The position numbers were made by a program, and so were the translations under genes. Positions 36,089-45,144 of a stretch of 64,000 nucleotides of DNA are shown here, piece after piece (positions within the stretch are counted from its first letter, which is position 1; the number at the start of each line of letters is the position of its first letter). The notes beneath the pieces are model-generated. The model saw only the letters and a program-made list of their open reading frames with translations, was not told where the DNA came from and did not search any database. Source of the stretch: Lipingzhangella_A rawalii (GTDB lineage Bacteria; Actinomycetota; Actinomycetes; Streptosporangiales; Streptosporangiaceae); contig NZ_JAVLVT010000005.1 of assembly GCF_031628175.1 (NCBI RefSeq), positions 612,034 through 676,033 on the forward strand. Direction: 5' to 3'.

Positions 36089-37396
36089 GTGGCTCAGCCT
36101 GCCGTATCACCCACACCCTCGTTGAATGACGACCGGTACTCCGGTCGCATGTGGCATACTTTTTCAGATATGAATGCGGTCCAGGCTGGACCAAAATTCG
36201 TCGTCACCGAGGCCAGTGGGGTGTGGCTGTGGGACGACCAGGGGGACCGCTATCTCGACGGCACCGCCAGCCTCTGGTACTGCAATGTCGGGCACGGGCG
36301 CAGGGAGATCGCCGACGCGATCCACAGCCAGCTTCTGCGTCTGGAGGCCTACACCGTCTACGGCGACTTCGCGAACAGGCCCGCCCTCGAGCTCAGCGAG
36401 CGGCTGGCGGATCGGGCCCCAGTGGACGATCCGCGGGTCATGCTCACCTGTGGTGGCGGTGAGTCCATCGAGACCGCGGCCAAACTCGCGCGCAAGTACT
36501 GGGCGAGTCGCGGCCACCCCGAGCGCGTTCACCTGATCAGCAGGACCGGCGGCTATCACGGACTACACGGGATCGGCACCGGTGTGATCGGAATGGAGCG
36601 CTTCCGTTCCGGGTACGGACCGATGGTCGAGGCCACCTCGGTGGTGGCCCACGACTCGGTGGCCGAGCTGGAAGCGGAGATCCACCGCATCGGTCCGGAG
36701 AACGTGGCGGCGTTCTTCGCCGAGCCGGTGATCGGGGCGGGTGGGGTGTACGCCCCGCCGGACGGCTATTTCGAGCGGGTGGCCGAGCTGTGCCGGCGTC
36801 ACGGCATCCTCTTCATCTCCGACAGCGTCATCTGCGGATTCGGTCGCCTCGGCAACTGGTTCGGAATTGAACGGTTCGGGGTGCGTCCGGACATGATCGT
36901 TTTCGCCAAGGGGGTGTCCAGCGGATACCTGCCCCTCGGCGGGGTCGTGGTCAGTGGTGAGGTCGCTGCCCCCTTCTGGGACCAGCCGGGCAACACCCTG
37001 CTGCACGGCACTACCTATGCCGGGCACCCGACGTGCTGTGCGGCGGCCCTAGCCAATATGGACATCCTGGAGCGGGAGAATCTGCTCGAGGTGAGCCTGT
37101 ACGTCGAGCGGGACCTGGACCGCGCCCTGCGTGGGTTGGAGTCCCACCCTGCCGTGGCCGAGGTGCGGAGCGGAACCGGTGTCATGGGCGCGGTGCAACT
37201 CACCACGGAGGCTGAAGAGGCCGGGATCTCCGCACCGGCGGTGTTCCGTGAGGCCCGACGTCGGGGTGTGATCCTGCGGGCCATTCCGGGAGCCGTCGTG
37301 ATGTCCCCGCCGTTGATCATCACCACCGAGCAGATCGAACATCTCGTGGCGACACTGCGGTCGAGTCTGGACGCGGTGTCCGAGCGGGCGGGATAA
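36089..37396 (+). CDS. Class III aminotransferase (omega-amino acid/polyamine type)
   Basis: This is a PLP-dependent aminotransferase of fold type I, subgroup class III, with 435 residues. N-terminal ASGVWLWDDQGDRYLDGTAS is typical. The PLP-phosphate region is LTCGGGESIETAAKLARKYW, the aromatic-ring Asp lies in GILFISDSVICGFGRLG, and the Schiff-base lysine is in IVFAKGVSSGYLPLGGV. FAEPVIGAGGVYAPPDGY is the class III motif. The amino donor may be an omega-amino acid, diamine or similar; the exact substrate cannot be assigned. I chose the GTG at 36089, preceded by GGAGG at five bases, over further upstream starts that lack family character. It is likely monocistronic and controlled with the divergent MarR gene. 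Confidence 0.9.
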   Translation: MAQPAVSPTPSLNDDRYSGRMWHTFSDMNAVQAGPKFVVTEASGVWLWDDQGDRYLDGTASLWYCNVGHGRREIADAIHSQLLRLEAYTVYGDFANRPALELSERLADRAPVDDPRVMLTCGGGESIETAAKLARKYWASRGHPERVHLISRTGGYHGLHGIGTGVIGMERFRSGYGPMVEATSVVAHDSVAELEAEIHRIGPENVAAFFAEPVIGAGGVYAPPDGYFERVAELCRRHGILFISDSVICGFGRLGNWFGIERFGVRPDMIVFAKGVSSGYLPLGGVVVSGEVAAPFWDQPGNTLLHGTTYAGHPTCCAAALANMDILERENLLEVSLYVERDLDRALRGLESHPAVAEVRSGTGVMGAVQLTTEAEEAGISAPAVFREARRRGVILRAIPGAVVMSPPLIITTEQIEHLVATLRSSLDAVSERAG

Positions 37397-37401
37397 CTCC
37401 C

Positions 37402-37432
37402 GTGCCTGGACGGCGGCATCCGTCCAGGGCAC
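37402..37432 (+). terminator. Terminator hairpin downstream of the aminotransferase
   Basis: GTGCCTGGACGG (37402-37413) pairs with CCGTCCAGGGCAC (37420-37432), with one bulged G and a 6-base loop. It starts six bases after the stop codon. Confidence 0.6.
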
Positions 37433-37535
37433 AGCCACGCCAGGGCCACACGCCGCCTCGGGCCCGAACACTCCTGCGTTAGCTCGGCTGTCGGGGAGTT
37501 GGGCTCGAGGCTGGGTGCTGTCACCACCACCCCGG

Positions 37536-37566
37536 TTGATTGTGTATGCATTAGGTTGCATATATT
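37536..37566 (+). promoter_or_regulatory. Predicted argC promoter
   Basis: TTGATT (37536-37541) is followed by TATATT (37561-37566) at 19 bases, or by CATATA (37559-37564) at 17. The region is locally AT-rich and lies 60 bases upstream of the argC ATG. It would drive argC through argR. Confidence 0.5.
37545..37562. promoter_or_regulatory. ARG box-like operator for ArgR
   Basis: TATGCA (37545-37550) and TGCATA (37557-37562) form a perfect 6-base inverted repeat with a 6-base centre. The total of 18 bases is the size of an ARG box, and TGCATA half-sites resemble those described for actinobacterial ArgR. It lies between the -35 and -10 boxes, where a repressor would block transcription. argR is the sixth gene of the downstream cluster. 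Confidence 0.6.
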
Positions 37567-37625
37567 TTCGAGATGGGGCATGGTGGATTGTGACAGTCAC
37601 GGTGTGCAGCCTCAGGAGTGCCAGA

Positions 37626-38669
37626 ATGGGACGGACCGTAGCCCTGGCCGGAGCGAGCGGCTATGTGGGTGGTGAGGTGCTCCGACTGCTCCTGGCCCAC
37701 CCCGAACTCGATATCGGCACGCTCACGGCTGGGGACAGCGCCGGGGACCAGCTCGGCCTCCACCATCCCCACCTGCCTCAGCTCGCGGAGATCCCCCTGC
37801 GCGAAACCACTGTGACCAACCTCGCCGGCCACGATGTCGTGATCCTGGCACTCCCGCACGGCCAGTCCGCAGCGATCGCCACGGAACTCGACCAGCGGGG
37901 GGAGGCCCCGTTGATCGTTGACTGCGGGGCGGACTTTCGGCTCGGCGACACCGAGCAGTGGCAGCGCTACTACGGAACCCCGCACGCCGGTACCTGGCCC
38001 TACGGACTTCCGGAACTTCCCGGCGCTCGGAACCAGCTGACCCAGACGGCGCGGATCGCCGTTCCCGGATGCCACGTCACCGCCGCGACGCTCGCCCTGT
38101 TTCCCGCGCTGGCCGCGGAACTGGTCGCCCCCGATGTCACTGTTGTCTCCGTGACCGGGACCTCCGGTGCCGGCAAGGCTCCCAAACCACATCTGCACGG
38201 TGCCGAGGTGATGGGAGCCGCCACCGCCTACGGGGTGGGCGGCACCCATCGGCACACCCCCGAGATCGTCCAGAACCTCTCCGGGGTGACGCCCACGGCA
38301 GATCCCGTGGCCGTCTCGTTCACGCCCGTGCTCGCACCCATGCCCCGGGGGATCCTCGCCACGTGTAGCGCACCCCTGGCCCCCGACACCACCGAGACCC
38401 ACCTGCGCTCGGTGTACGAGTCCGCCTACGCGGACGAACCGTTCGTCACCCTTCTGGAGCCGGGCGTGTGGCCCAGCACGGCGATGACCCTGGCCGCCAA
38501 CACCGCCGCGGTCCAGATCGCCGTCGATGCCCAGGCCAACCGGCTGGTGGCCCTGGCGAGCCTGGACAACCTCACCAAGGGCACCGCTGGGGCAGCGCTC
38601 CAGAGCGTCAACATCGCACTGGGACATCCCGAAACCACGGGGCTTCCCATGGCCGCGGTCGCCCCCTGA
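37626..38669 (+). CDS. argC: N-acetyl-gamma-glutamyl-phosphate reductase
   Basis: ArgC reduces N-acetylglutamyl phosphate to the semialdehyde with NADPH, the third step of arginine synthesis. It has 347 residues from the ATG at 37626; upstream codons in the frame run into the promoter. The dinucleotide fold starts VALAGASGYVGGEVLRLLL. The active-site Cys is in IAVPGCHVTAATLALFPAL, and GTSGAGKAPKPHLHG and GTHRHTPEIVQNL are family motifs. It leads the argCJBDFR cluster, behind an ARG box-like operator. Confidence 0.96.
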   Translation: MGRTVALAGASGYVGGEVLRLLLAHPELDIGTLTAGDSAGDQLGLHHPHLPQLAEIPLRETTVTNLAGHDVVILALPHGQSAAIATELDQRGEAPLIVDCGADFRLGDTEQWQRYYGTPHAGTWPYGLPELPGARNQLTQTARIAVPGCHVTAATLALFPALAAELVAPDVTVVSVTGTSGAGKAPKPHLHGAEVMGAATAYGVGGTHRHTPEIVQNLSGVTPTADPVAVSFTPVLAPMPRGILATCSAPLAPDTTETHLRSVYESAYADEPFVTLLEPGVWPSTAMTLAANTAAVQIAVDAQANRLVALASLDNLTKGTAGAALQSVNIALGHPETTGLPMAAVAP

Positions 38670-38717
38670 GGTCTGACCGCGCCGTCGTCCACCCCACACG
38701 GAAGGGCACACGTACAG

Positions 38718-39869
38718 GTGAGTGTTACAGCCGCGCAGGGATTTCGCGCCGCCGGTGTCGCGGCGGGAATCAAGGACGCCGGGTCCCGTGACGTCGCCGT
38801 CGTCATCAACGACGGCCCATCCCGTGCCGCTGCCGCCGTGTTCACCAGCAACCGCGTGCAGGCTGCCCCCGTGCTGTGGACCCGCCAGGTCACCCGCGGC
38901 GGCCGGGTGCGTGCTGTGGTCCTGAACTCAGGCAACGCCAACGCCTGCACCGGTCCGGACGGTTTCGGGGACACCCACGCCACCGCCGAGCGCGCCGCGG
39001 CAGCCTTGGACGATTCCGCCGCCGAGGTCGCGGTGTGCTCCACGGGCCTGATCGGTCAGCGGCTGCCCACCACGGCCCTGCTCACCGGGGTGGAGGACGC
39101 GGTCGCCGTGGCGGGCCGGGACGGGGGTCTTCCCGCCGCCGACGCAATCCGGACCACCGACACCGTCGCCAAGATCGCCTTCCGACGCGGCCCCGGGTAC
39201 ACCGTCGGCGGGATGGCCAAGGGCGCAGGCATGCTCGCCCCGTCCCTGGCAACCATGCTGGCGGTGATCACCACCGACGCCGAGCTCACCTCCCAGCAGC
39301 TGGACCGGCTGCTGCGCCAGGCGACGGCCGTCTCCTTCGACCAGGTCGACTCGGACGGATGCGAGTCCACCAACGACACCGTGATGCTCCTGGCCAGCGG
39401 TGCTAGTGGACACACCCCGGATGAGGAGGAGTTCGGTGCGCTGCTCACCGAGGTCTGTACCGAGCTGGCCCACCAGATGGTGCGCGATGCCGAGGGGGCC
39501 ACGAAACACATCACCATCGACGTCACAGGTGCAATCAGCACCGCCGACGCACGCGAAGTCGCGCGCAGCGTGGCCCGCAGTGCGTTGTTCAAGTGCGCCG
39601 TCTATGGCGCGGACCCCAACTGGGGCCGAGCCCTGGCCGCCGTCGGGACCACCCGCGCGACCTTCGACCCCGATGCCGTCAACATCGCAATCAACGGGGT
39701 GTGGGTCTGCCGCCAGGGTGCGGCGGGGGAGCCGCGCGCCAAGGTCGACCTGAGCCCGGCCGAGGTGACCGTCACCATCGACCTCGCCGCGGGTACCCAT
39801 AGCGCCACCGTCTGGACGACGGACCTCACCCCCGAGTACGTCCACGAGAACTCCGCCTACAGCACCTGA
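38718..39869 (+). CDS. argJ: Bifunctional ornithine acetyltransferase/N-acetylglutamate synthase
   Basis: ArgJ moves the acetyl group from N-acetylornithine to glutamate, recycling acetyl groups in the pathway. The 383-residue precursor self-cleaves into two chains. The cleavage motif is visible as GMAKGAGMLAPSLATMLAVI, with the nucleophile Thr179 preceded by Ala178. Other conserved parts are VLNSGNANACTG, VCSTGLIGQRLP and the C-terminal DPNWGRALAAVGTT. Whether it also makes acetylglutamate from acetyl-CoA cannot be read from sequence, and no separate argA was seen here. It starts at a GTG 48 bases after argC. Confidence 0.96.
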   Translation: MSVTAAQGFRAAGVAAGIKDAGSRDVAVVINDGPSRAAAAVFTSNRVQAAPVLWTRQVTRGGRVRAVVLNSGNANACTGPDGFGDTHATAERAAAALDDSAAEVAVCSTGLIGQRLPTTALLTGVEDAVAVAGRDGGLPAADAIRTTDTVAKIAFRRGPGYTVGGMAKGAGMLAPSLATMLAVITTDAELTSQQLDRLLRQATAVSFDQVDSDGCESTNDTVMLLASGASGHTPDEEEFGALLTEVCTELAHQMVRDAEGATKHITIDVTGAISTADAREVARSVARSALFKCAVYGADPNWGRALAAVGTTRATFDPDAVNIAINGVWVCRQGAAGEPRAKVDLSPAEVTVTIDLAAGTHSATVWTTDLTPEYVHENSAYST

Positions 39870-39879
39870 GAGGCCCACG

Positions 39880-40818
39880 ATGACCTCCGCTGACGCCGCG
39901 TCCAAGGCGAGCACCCTGATCGAGGCGCTGCCCTGGCTCCGCCGTTTCCACGGCAAGACCGTCGTCGTCAAGTACGGCGGCAACGCGATGGTCGACGACA
40001 CCCTCCGCGCCGGATTCGCCGAGAACATTCTGTTCCTCCGGTATGCGGGACTGCGTCCGGTGGTCGTTCACGGCGGCGGCCCCCAGATCAACGATCACCT
40101 CGACCGGTTGGGTGTCGCCAGCGAGTTCGCCGCTGGCCTACGCGTCACCACACCCGAGACCATGCAGGTCGTGCGCATGGTTTTGGCCGGACAGGTCAAT
40201 CGCGACATCGTCGGACTCATCAACGACCACGGTCCCCTCGCCGTGGGAATCTCCGGGGAGGACGCCCGCCTGTTCACCGCCGAACGCAAGCCGGCCATGG
40301 TCGACGGCGCTCCCGTCGACATCGGCCGTGTGGGTGAGGTGGTCGATGTCCAGGTGGGAGTGGTCCGGACCCTCCTCGACGATGGACGGATCCCGGTCAT
40401 CTCCAGCATCGCCCGCGCCGAGGACGGGGTGTACAACGTCAACGCGGACACCGCCGCCGCAGCACTCGCCGCTGGACTCGACGCCAGCAAACTGATCATG
40501 TTGACCGACGTTCCCGGACTCTACGCCGACTTCCCCGACAACACCGAGCTCATCAGTCGACTCACCGCCAGCGAACTCGAACGGCTCCTCCCGAGCCTCT
40601 CCTCCGGGATGGCGCCGAAGATGGAGGCCTGTTTGCGCGCCGTGCGTGGTGGGGTCCCACAGGCGCACATCGTGGACGGGCGTGAACCCAACGCCATGCT
40701 GCTGGAGGTCTTCACCAACGAGGGCATCGGCACGATGGTGGTCGACGAGGTGACCGAGCCCACGGAGTTGCACCAGCCCGCGGGGCTTGCCGAGCTTGCT
40801 GAGGAGGGTCTGCTGTGA
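39880..40818 (+). CDS. argB: Acetylglutamate kinase
   Basis: ArgB phosphorylates N-acetylglutamate, often the feedback-regulated step. The 312 residues show the amino acid kinase fold: phosphate-binding GKTVVVKYGGNAM, the glycine-rich VVVHGGGPQINDHLDRLG, substrate-binding VNRDIVGLINDHG, and YNVNADTAAAALAAGLDASK with LIMLTDVPGLY. Near the C-terminus GMAPKMEACLRAVRGGVPQA is conserved. The N-terminal helix (about 1-25) could be the arginine-sensing extension found in inhibitable enzymes. It starts ten bases after argJ and overlaps argD by four. Confidence 0.96.
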   Translation: MTSADAASKASTLIEALPWLRRFHGKTVVVKYGGNAMVDDTLRAGFAENILFLRYAGLRPVVVHGGGPQINDHLDRLGVASEFAAGLRVTTPETMQVVRMVLAGQVNRDIVGLINDHGPLAVGISGEDARLFTAERKPAMVDGAPVDIGRVGEVVDVQVGVVRTLLDDGRIPVISSIARAEDGVYNVNADTAAAALAAGLDASKLIMLTDVPGLYADFPDNTELISRLTASELERLLPSLSSGMAPKMEACLRAVRGGVPQAHIVDGREPNAMLLEVFTNEGIGTMVVDEVTEPTELHQPAGLAELAEEGLL

Positions 40819-42032
40819 GCGCCACCGAGCAGCTGCGGGAGCGATTCGCCCGGGCCATGATGCCCACCTACGGCACGCCGGACATCGCGCTGGCCCAGGG
40901 CCGTGGGTGCCGGGTGCGCGACGTGGACGGGAACGAGTACCTGGATCTGGTCGCGGGGATTGCCGTGTCGGCGCTGGGACACGGACACCCGGCCCTGGTC
41001 CGGGCCGTCGCCGACCAGGCAGCACACCTCGCCCACACCTCCAACCTGTACATCCACGAGCCCGGGGTGCAGCTGGCGGAACGACTGGTACGGCTGGTGG
41101 CACCGGACGGCAACGCCCGCGTCTTCCTCACCAACTCGGGCACCGAAGCCATGGAGGCCGCACTCAAACTGGTCCGACGCGCGGCCGGACCGGAGCGGAG
41201 CACCGTCGTGGCGACCACGGGTGGTTTCCACGGCCGCAGCACGGGGGCGCTGGCGATCACGGGCAAAGCCGCGATCCGCGACCCCTTCGGGCCCTTCGGC
41301 GTCGATGTGCGGTTCGTGGACTACGGCGACACCGCCGCGCTCCGCGCTGCCGTGGACGAGACCTGCGCCGCCGTCGTGGTCGAGCCCGTTCAGGGGGAGG
41401 CCGGGGTCGTGCCGCCGCCGGAAAACTACCTCCACACCGTCCGCCAGGTGTGCACGCAGACCGGAGCCCTGTTCGTCCTGGACGAGGTGCAGTCCGGGAT
41501 CGGGCGGACGGGGACGTGGTTTGCGTACCAGGACGCCGGCCCCACACCGGATGTGCTCACCCTCGCCAAGGGCCTGGGCGGTGGGCTGCCCATCGGGGCC
41601 TGTGTCGGACTGGGCGACGCCGCCACCGCCCTGGCCAAGGGCGACCACGGCTCAACCTTCGGCGGGAACCCCGTGGCGTGTGCCGCAGCCCTGGCCGTTC
41701 TGGACACTATCGAGGATCAGGACCTGCTCACCAACGCCTCCGAGCGGGGCGGCGAGCTGGCCCGTGGGCTGCGGGAACTGGAGCATCCCCGCATTGCCAG
41801 CGTCCGTGGACGGGGGCTTTGGCTCGGTGTTGAGCTGGCACAACTCGCCGCCTCCGATGTACAGGTGACCGCCGCACGGCACGGCTTCCTGGTGAACGCC
41901 GTCGCCGCCGACACGCTGCGCCTGGCGCCGCCACTGACCATCTCCACCACCGAGATTCAGGAATTCATCGCCGCATTCTCTGGCATCCTCAACGAGGCCA
42001 GTCACCCATCCCCGGGAGGTCCCGATGCCTGA
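40815..42032 (+). CDS. argD: Acetylornithine aminotransferase
   Basis: ArgD is a PLP enzyme converting N-acetylglutamate semialdehyde to N-acetylornithine with glutamate. The 405 residues include the N-terminal YGTPDIALAQGRGCRVRDVD, FLTNSGTEAMEAALKLVRRA at the cofactor phosphate, TGGFHGRSTGALAITG, LFVLDEVQSGIGRTGTWFAY with the ring-contacting Asp, and the lysine in VLTLAKGLGGGLPIGA. The GTG start overlaps the argB stop by four bases, and its own end overlaps argF by eight, so translation is coupled along the cluster. Confidence 0.95.
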   Translation: MSATEQLRERFARAMMPTYGTPDIALAQGRGCRVRDVDGNEYLDLVAGIAVSALGHGHPALVRAVADQAAHLAHTSNLYIHEPGVQLAERLVRLVAPDGNARVFLTNSGTEAMEAALKLVRRAAGPERSTVVATTGGFHGRSTGALAITGKAAIRDPFGPFGVDVRFVDYGDTAALRAAVDETCAAVVVEPVQGEAGVVPPPENYLHTVRQVCTQTGALFVLDEVQSGIGRTGTWFAYQDAGPTPDVLTLAKGLGGGLPIGACVGLGDAATALAKGDHGSTFGGNPVACAAALAVLDTIEDQDLLTNASERGGELARGLRELEHPRIASVRGRGLWLGVELAQLAASDVQVTAARHGFLVNAVAADTLRLAPPLTISTTEIQEFIAAFSGILNEASHPSPGGPDA

Positions 42033-42984
42033 GCACGTCCGCCATTTCCTCGCCGACGACGACCTCACCCCGGCCGAACAGGCCCGGGTCCTGGACCTGG
42101 CGCTGGAGTCCAAGAAGGACCGGTACGCCCACCGGCCCCTCGCCGGTCCGCAGACGGTTGCTCTCCTGTTCGACAAGCCCTCCACCCGCACCCGAATCTC
42201 TTTCGCGGTCGGGGTGTCTGATCTGGGAGGACAGCCCCTGGTCATCGATGCGCAGACCAGCCAGCTCGGTCGGGGCGAACCCATCGGCGACACCGCGCGC
42301 GTCCTGGAGCGTCAGGTGTCGGCGATCGTGTGGCGTACCTTCGCCCAGGAGCGGCTGACCGAGATGGCCGACTCCAGTTCCGTGCCCGTGATCAACGCCC
42401 TCACCGACAGTTACCACCCCTGCCAGATCCTCGCGGACCTGCTGACTGTGCGCGAGCATCGGGGAACGCTCGCCGGCACCACCCTCACCTACTTCGGCGA
42501 CGGCGCCAACAACATGGCGCACTCCTACCTCCTCGGCGGTGCCCTGGCCGGGATGCACGTCCGTATCGCCGCACCGGCGGACTATCAGCCACAACCGGCG
42601 ATCCTCGCCCGCGCGGAGGCCGTGGCGGCCGACACGGGCGGCTCGGTGACCGTGCACACCGACCCCTGGCAGGCCGCCCACGGAGCCGACGTTCTCGCGA
42701 CGGATGTGTGGACCTCGATGGGGCAGGAGAGTGAGGCGGAACATCGCGCCACCCCGTTCCTGGACTACGCAGTGGACTCCGGAAAGTTGGCCGAGGCGGC
42801 CACATCCGCGATCGTGCTGCACTGTCTTCCGGCCCACCGGGGGGAGGAGATCTCCGCCGAGGTGATTGACGGCCCGCAGAGTGCCGTATGGGATCAGGCG
42901 GAGAACCGCCTGCACGCCCAGAAGGGGCTGCTGCGTTTCCTCCTGGCCACCTGGGCCACGGAGGGGCAGGGGAGCACACCGTGA
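42025..42984 (+). CDS. argF: Ornithine carbamoyltransferase
   Basis: ArgF joins ornithine and carbamoyl phosphate to form citrulline. The 319 residues carry the carbamoyl-phosphate motif DKPSTRTRISFAVGV, QLGRGEPIGDTARVL, the NALTDSYHPCQILADLLT ornithine-side region and the C-terminal IVLHCLPAHRGEEI with the catalytic Cys. The ATG lies inside the end of argD. Its stop overlaps the GTG start of argR by four bases. The anabolic role is supported by its place in the arginine cluster. Confidence 0.96.
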   Translation: MPEHVRHFLADDDLTPAEQARVLDLALESKKDRYAHRPLAGPQTVALLFDKPSTRTRISFAVGVSDLGGQPLVIDAQTSQLGRGEPIGDTARVLERQVSAIVWRTFAQERLTEMADSSSVPVINALTDSYHPCQILADLLTVREHRGTLAGTTLTYFGDGANNMAHSYLLGGALAGMHVRIAAPADYQPQPAILARAEAVAADTGGSVTVHTDPWQAAHGADVLATDVWTSMGQESEAEHRATPFLDYAVDSGKLAEAATSAIVLHCLPAHRGEEISAEVIDGPQSAVWDQAENRLHAQKGLLRFLLATWATEGQGSTP

Positions 42985-43541
42985 CCGCAGGCGAACACCC
43001 GGCCGGCCCCGCAGAATCCGCGGGGGCGGCCGGTCCCACCACCAAGGCGGCACGCCACGCCCGCATCACCGAGATTCTGGAACGCACCCAGGTGCGCTCC
43101 CAGAGCGAGCTGGCCGACATGCTGGCTGCCGCGGGAGTGCAGGTCACCCAGGCCACCCTCTCCCGAGACCTCGACGAGCTGGAAGCCGTCAAACTACGCA
43201 CCGTCGACGGCGACTTGGTCTACGCCGTACCAGGTGAGGGTGGGGAACGGCTACAACGTGCCCGTACCGGGGAGGTGGACCTGACCGCGGCCGCCACCGC
43301 ACGCCTCAGCCGACTCGCCGAGGAGGTTCTGGTCTCCGCGGAGGCATCCGGCAATCTCGTGGTGGTGCGGACCCCGCCGGGAGCCGCCCAGTTCCTCGCC
43401 TCCGCCATCGACCACACCGACTTTCCCGCCATCCTCGGGACCATCGCGGGCGACGACAGCATCCTGGTTATCGCGCGGGCCCCGGACGGGGGCGCGGAGC
43501 TCGCCGCCGCACTGCTGCGGCTGGCCAACCGAACACCCTGA
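42981..43541 (+). CDS. argR: Arginine repressor
   Basis: ArgR is the arginine-responsive hexameric repressor of arginine synthesis. It has 186 residues from the GTG at 42981, which overlaps the argF stop. A disordered N-terminus of about 25 residues precedes the winged helix-turn-helix (RHARITEILERTQVRSQSEL, QVTQATLSRDLDELEAVKLR). The C-terminal oligomerisation and arginine-binding domain contains LGTIAGDDSILVIARA with the conserved Asp pair. It probably binds the ARG box-like site upstream of argC. Confidence 0.95.
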   Translation: MTAGEHPAGPAESAGAAGPTTKAARHARITEILERTQVRSQSELADMLAAAGVQVTQATLSRDLDELEAVKLRTVDGDLVYAVPGEGGERLQRARTGEVDLTAAATARLSRLAEEVLVSAEASGNLVVVRTPPGAAQFLASAIDHTDFPAILGTIAGDDSILVIARAPDGGAELAAALLRLANRTP

Positions 43542-43543
43542 TC

Positions 43544-43572
43544 CCCGTCCTAGCCACCCCGGCCGGGACGGG
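43544..43572 (+). terminator. Weak hairpin between argR and argG
   Basis: CCCGTCC (43544-43550) pairs with GGACGGG (43566-43572) around a 15-base loop. It may mark the end of the argCJBDFR transcript or partial attenuation before argG. Confidence 0.35.
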
Positions 43573-43652
43573 ACCGGGCACAGCCGAGCGGCGGTCGACC
43601 CGCCCGAGGCACGCATATCCACCCAACAATCACGAGCCAACAGGGGGACACC

Positions 43653-44852
43653 ATGAGCGAGCGGGTCGTACTCGCCTATTCCGGGGGGTTGGACACCTCC
43701 GTGGCCATCGGCTGGATCGCCGAGGAGACCGGCGCAGAGGTCGTGGCGGTAGCAATCGACTGCGGTCAGGGCGGCGAGGACCTCGACGTGATCCGGCAAC
43801 GCGCCCTGGACTGTGGCGCCGTCGAAGCGGTTGTTGCCGACGCCCGGGACGAGTTCGCCGAGGAGTACTGCGTGCCCGCTCTCCAGGCGAACGCGCTGTA
43901 CATGGATCGCTATCCACTCGTATCCGCGCTGTCCCGCCCCCTGATCGTCAAGCACCTCGCCGAGGCCGCGCGCTACCACAACGCCACCATGGTGGCCCAC
44001 GGATGTACGGGCAAGGGAAATGACCAGGTTCGTTTCGAAGCCGGGCTGGCGGCGCTGTATCCCGAGCTGCGTGTCCTCGCGCCGGTACGGGACTCCGGGC
44101 TGACCCGGGACCGGGCGATTGCCTTCGCCGAGGAGCGGGGTCTTCCGATCGACGTCACCAAGAAGTCCCCCTACTCGATCGACCAGAACCTGTTCGGGCG
44201 TGCGGTGGAAACCGGGTTCCTGGAGGACATCTGGAACGGGCCCATCGAGGACGTCTACGCCTATACCAGTGACCCGGCCGAACAGCGGCAACCCGACGAG
44301 GTCGTGGTCACCTTCACCGCGGGCGTGCCCACGGCGGTGGACGGCAAGGAGCTCACTCCCCTCCAGGTCATCGAGGAGATGAACCGTCGTGCCGGGGCCC
44401 AGGGCGTCGGGCGGATCGATATGGTCGAGGACCGCCTCGTCGGGATCAAGAGTCGTGAGGTCTACGAGGCCCCCGGAGCGATCGCTCTGATCGCCGCGCA
44501 CCAGGAACTGGAGAATGTGACCGTGGAGCGGGACCTGGCGCGGTTCAAGCGCGGAGTCGACCAGCGCTGGGGCGAGCTGGTGTACGACGGCCTGTGGTTC
44601 TCTCCGTTGAAGAATGCCCTGGACGGATTCGTCACCCAGGCCAACGAACACGTCACCGGGGATGTGCGCATGGTGCTGCACGGAGGCCGCGCGGTGCCCA
44701 CGGGCCGCCGGAGCCCGGCATCGTTGTACGACTACGAGCTGGCCACCTACGACACCGGCGACACCTACGACCAGAGCATGGCGCGGGGGTTCATCGACGT
44801 GTGGAGTATGCCCGCCAAGATCGCGAGCCTGCGCGACACCCGAATGAACTAG
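43653..44852 (+). CDS. argG: Argininosuccinate synthase
   Basis: ArgG condenses citrulline and aspartate with ATP to argininosuccinate. The 399-residue length is standard. The ATP-binding P-loop-like motif is VLAYSGGLDTSVAIGW at the N-terminus. Further conserved segments are MVAHGCTGKGNDQVRFE, KKSPYSIDQNLFGRAVE and SREVYEAPGAIALI. The ATG has AGGGGG a few bases upstream. It is separated from argR by 111 bases with a weak hairpin, so it may have its own promoter. Confidence 0.97.
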   Translation: MSERVVLAYSGGLDTSVAIGWIAEETGAEVVAVAIDCGQGGEDLDVIRQRALDCGAVEAVVADARDEFAEEYCVPALQANALYMDRYPLVSALSRPLIVKHLAEAARYHNATMVAHGCTGKGNDQVRFEAGLAALYPELRVLAPVRDSGLTRDRAIAFAEERGLPIDVTKKSPYSIDQNLFGRAVETGFLEDIWNGPIEDVYAYTSDPAEQRQPDEVVVTFTAGVPTAVDGKELTPLQVIEEMNRRAGAQGVGRIDMVEDRLVGIKSREVYEAPGAIALIAAHQELENVTVERDLARFKRGVDQRWGELVYDGLWFSPLKNALDGFVTQANEHVTGDVRMVLHGGRAVPTGRRSPASLYDYELATYDTGDTYDQSMARGFIDVWSMPAKIASLRDTRMN

Positions 44853-44920
44853 GCCGTGGTGGCTGTCGGTGGGTGGGACGAGGAATGGCCCCCGTGGGCG
44901 GGGCCACGCAGGCTCGCGCG

Positions 44921-44950
44921 GCCAGCGGCATCCTAGAGTGGCTGTCTGGG
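44921..44950 (+). repeat. Copy 2 of a 30-base intergenic repeat
   Basis: It matches 5319-5348 at 25 of 30 positions. The flanks share weaker similarity, including CATCGGCGTGGCG at 44966-44978 here against CATCGACGCGGCG at 5351-5363. Confidence 0.5.
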
Positions 44951-45144
44951 ATGACCGTCCGGGCGCATCGGCGTGGCGAGCGTCGGTTCGGGGCTGCGCC
45001 CCGCAGTGATGCCCAGCCGCACAGCTACAGCCCAGGTCCTGAACCGTCCCGGACGTGCGTCTCGGCGTCGATGGGGCCGCTGCACGCGGATACCCCTACG
45101 CTCCTATGCCCCCATGCCCGCATCGGGGTTCGGACGACGCGCCC

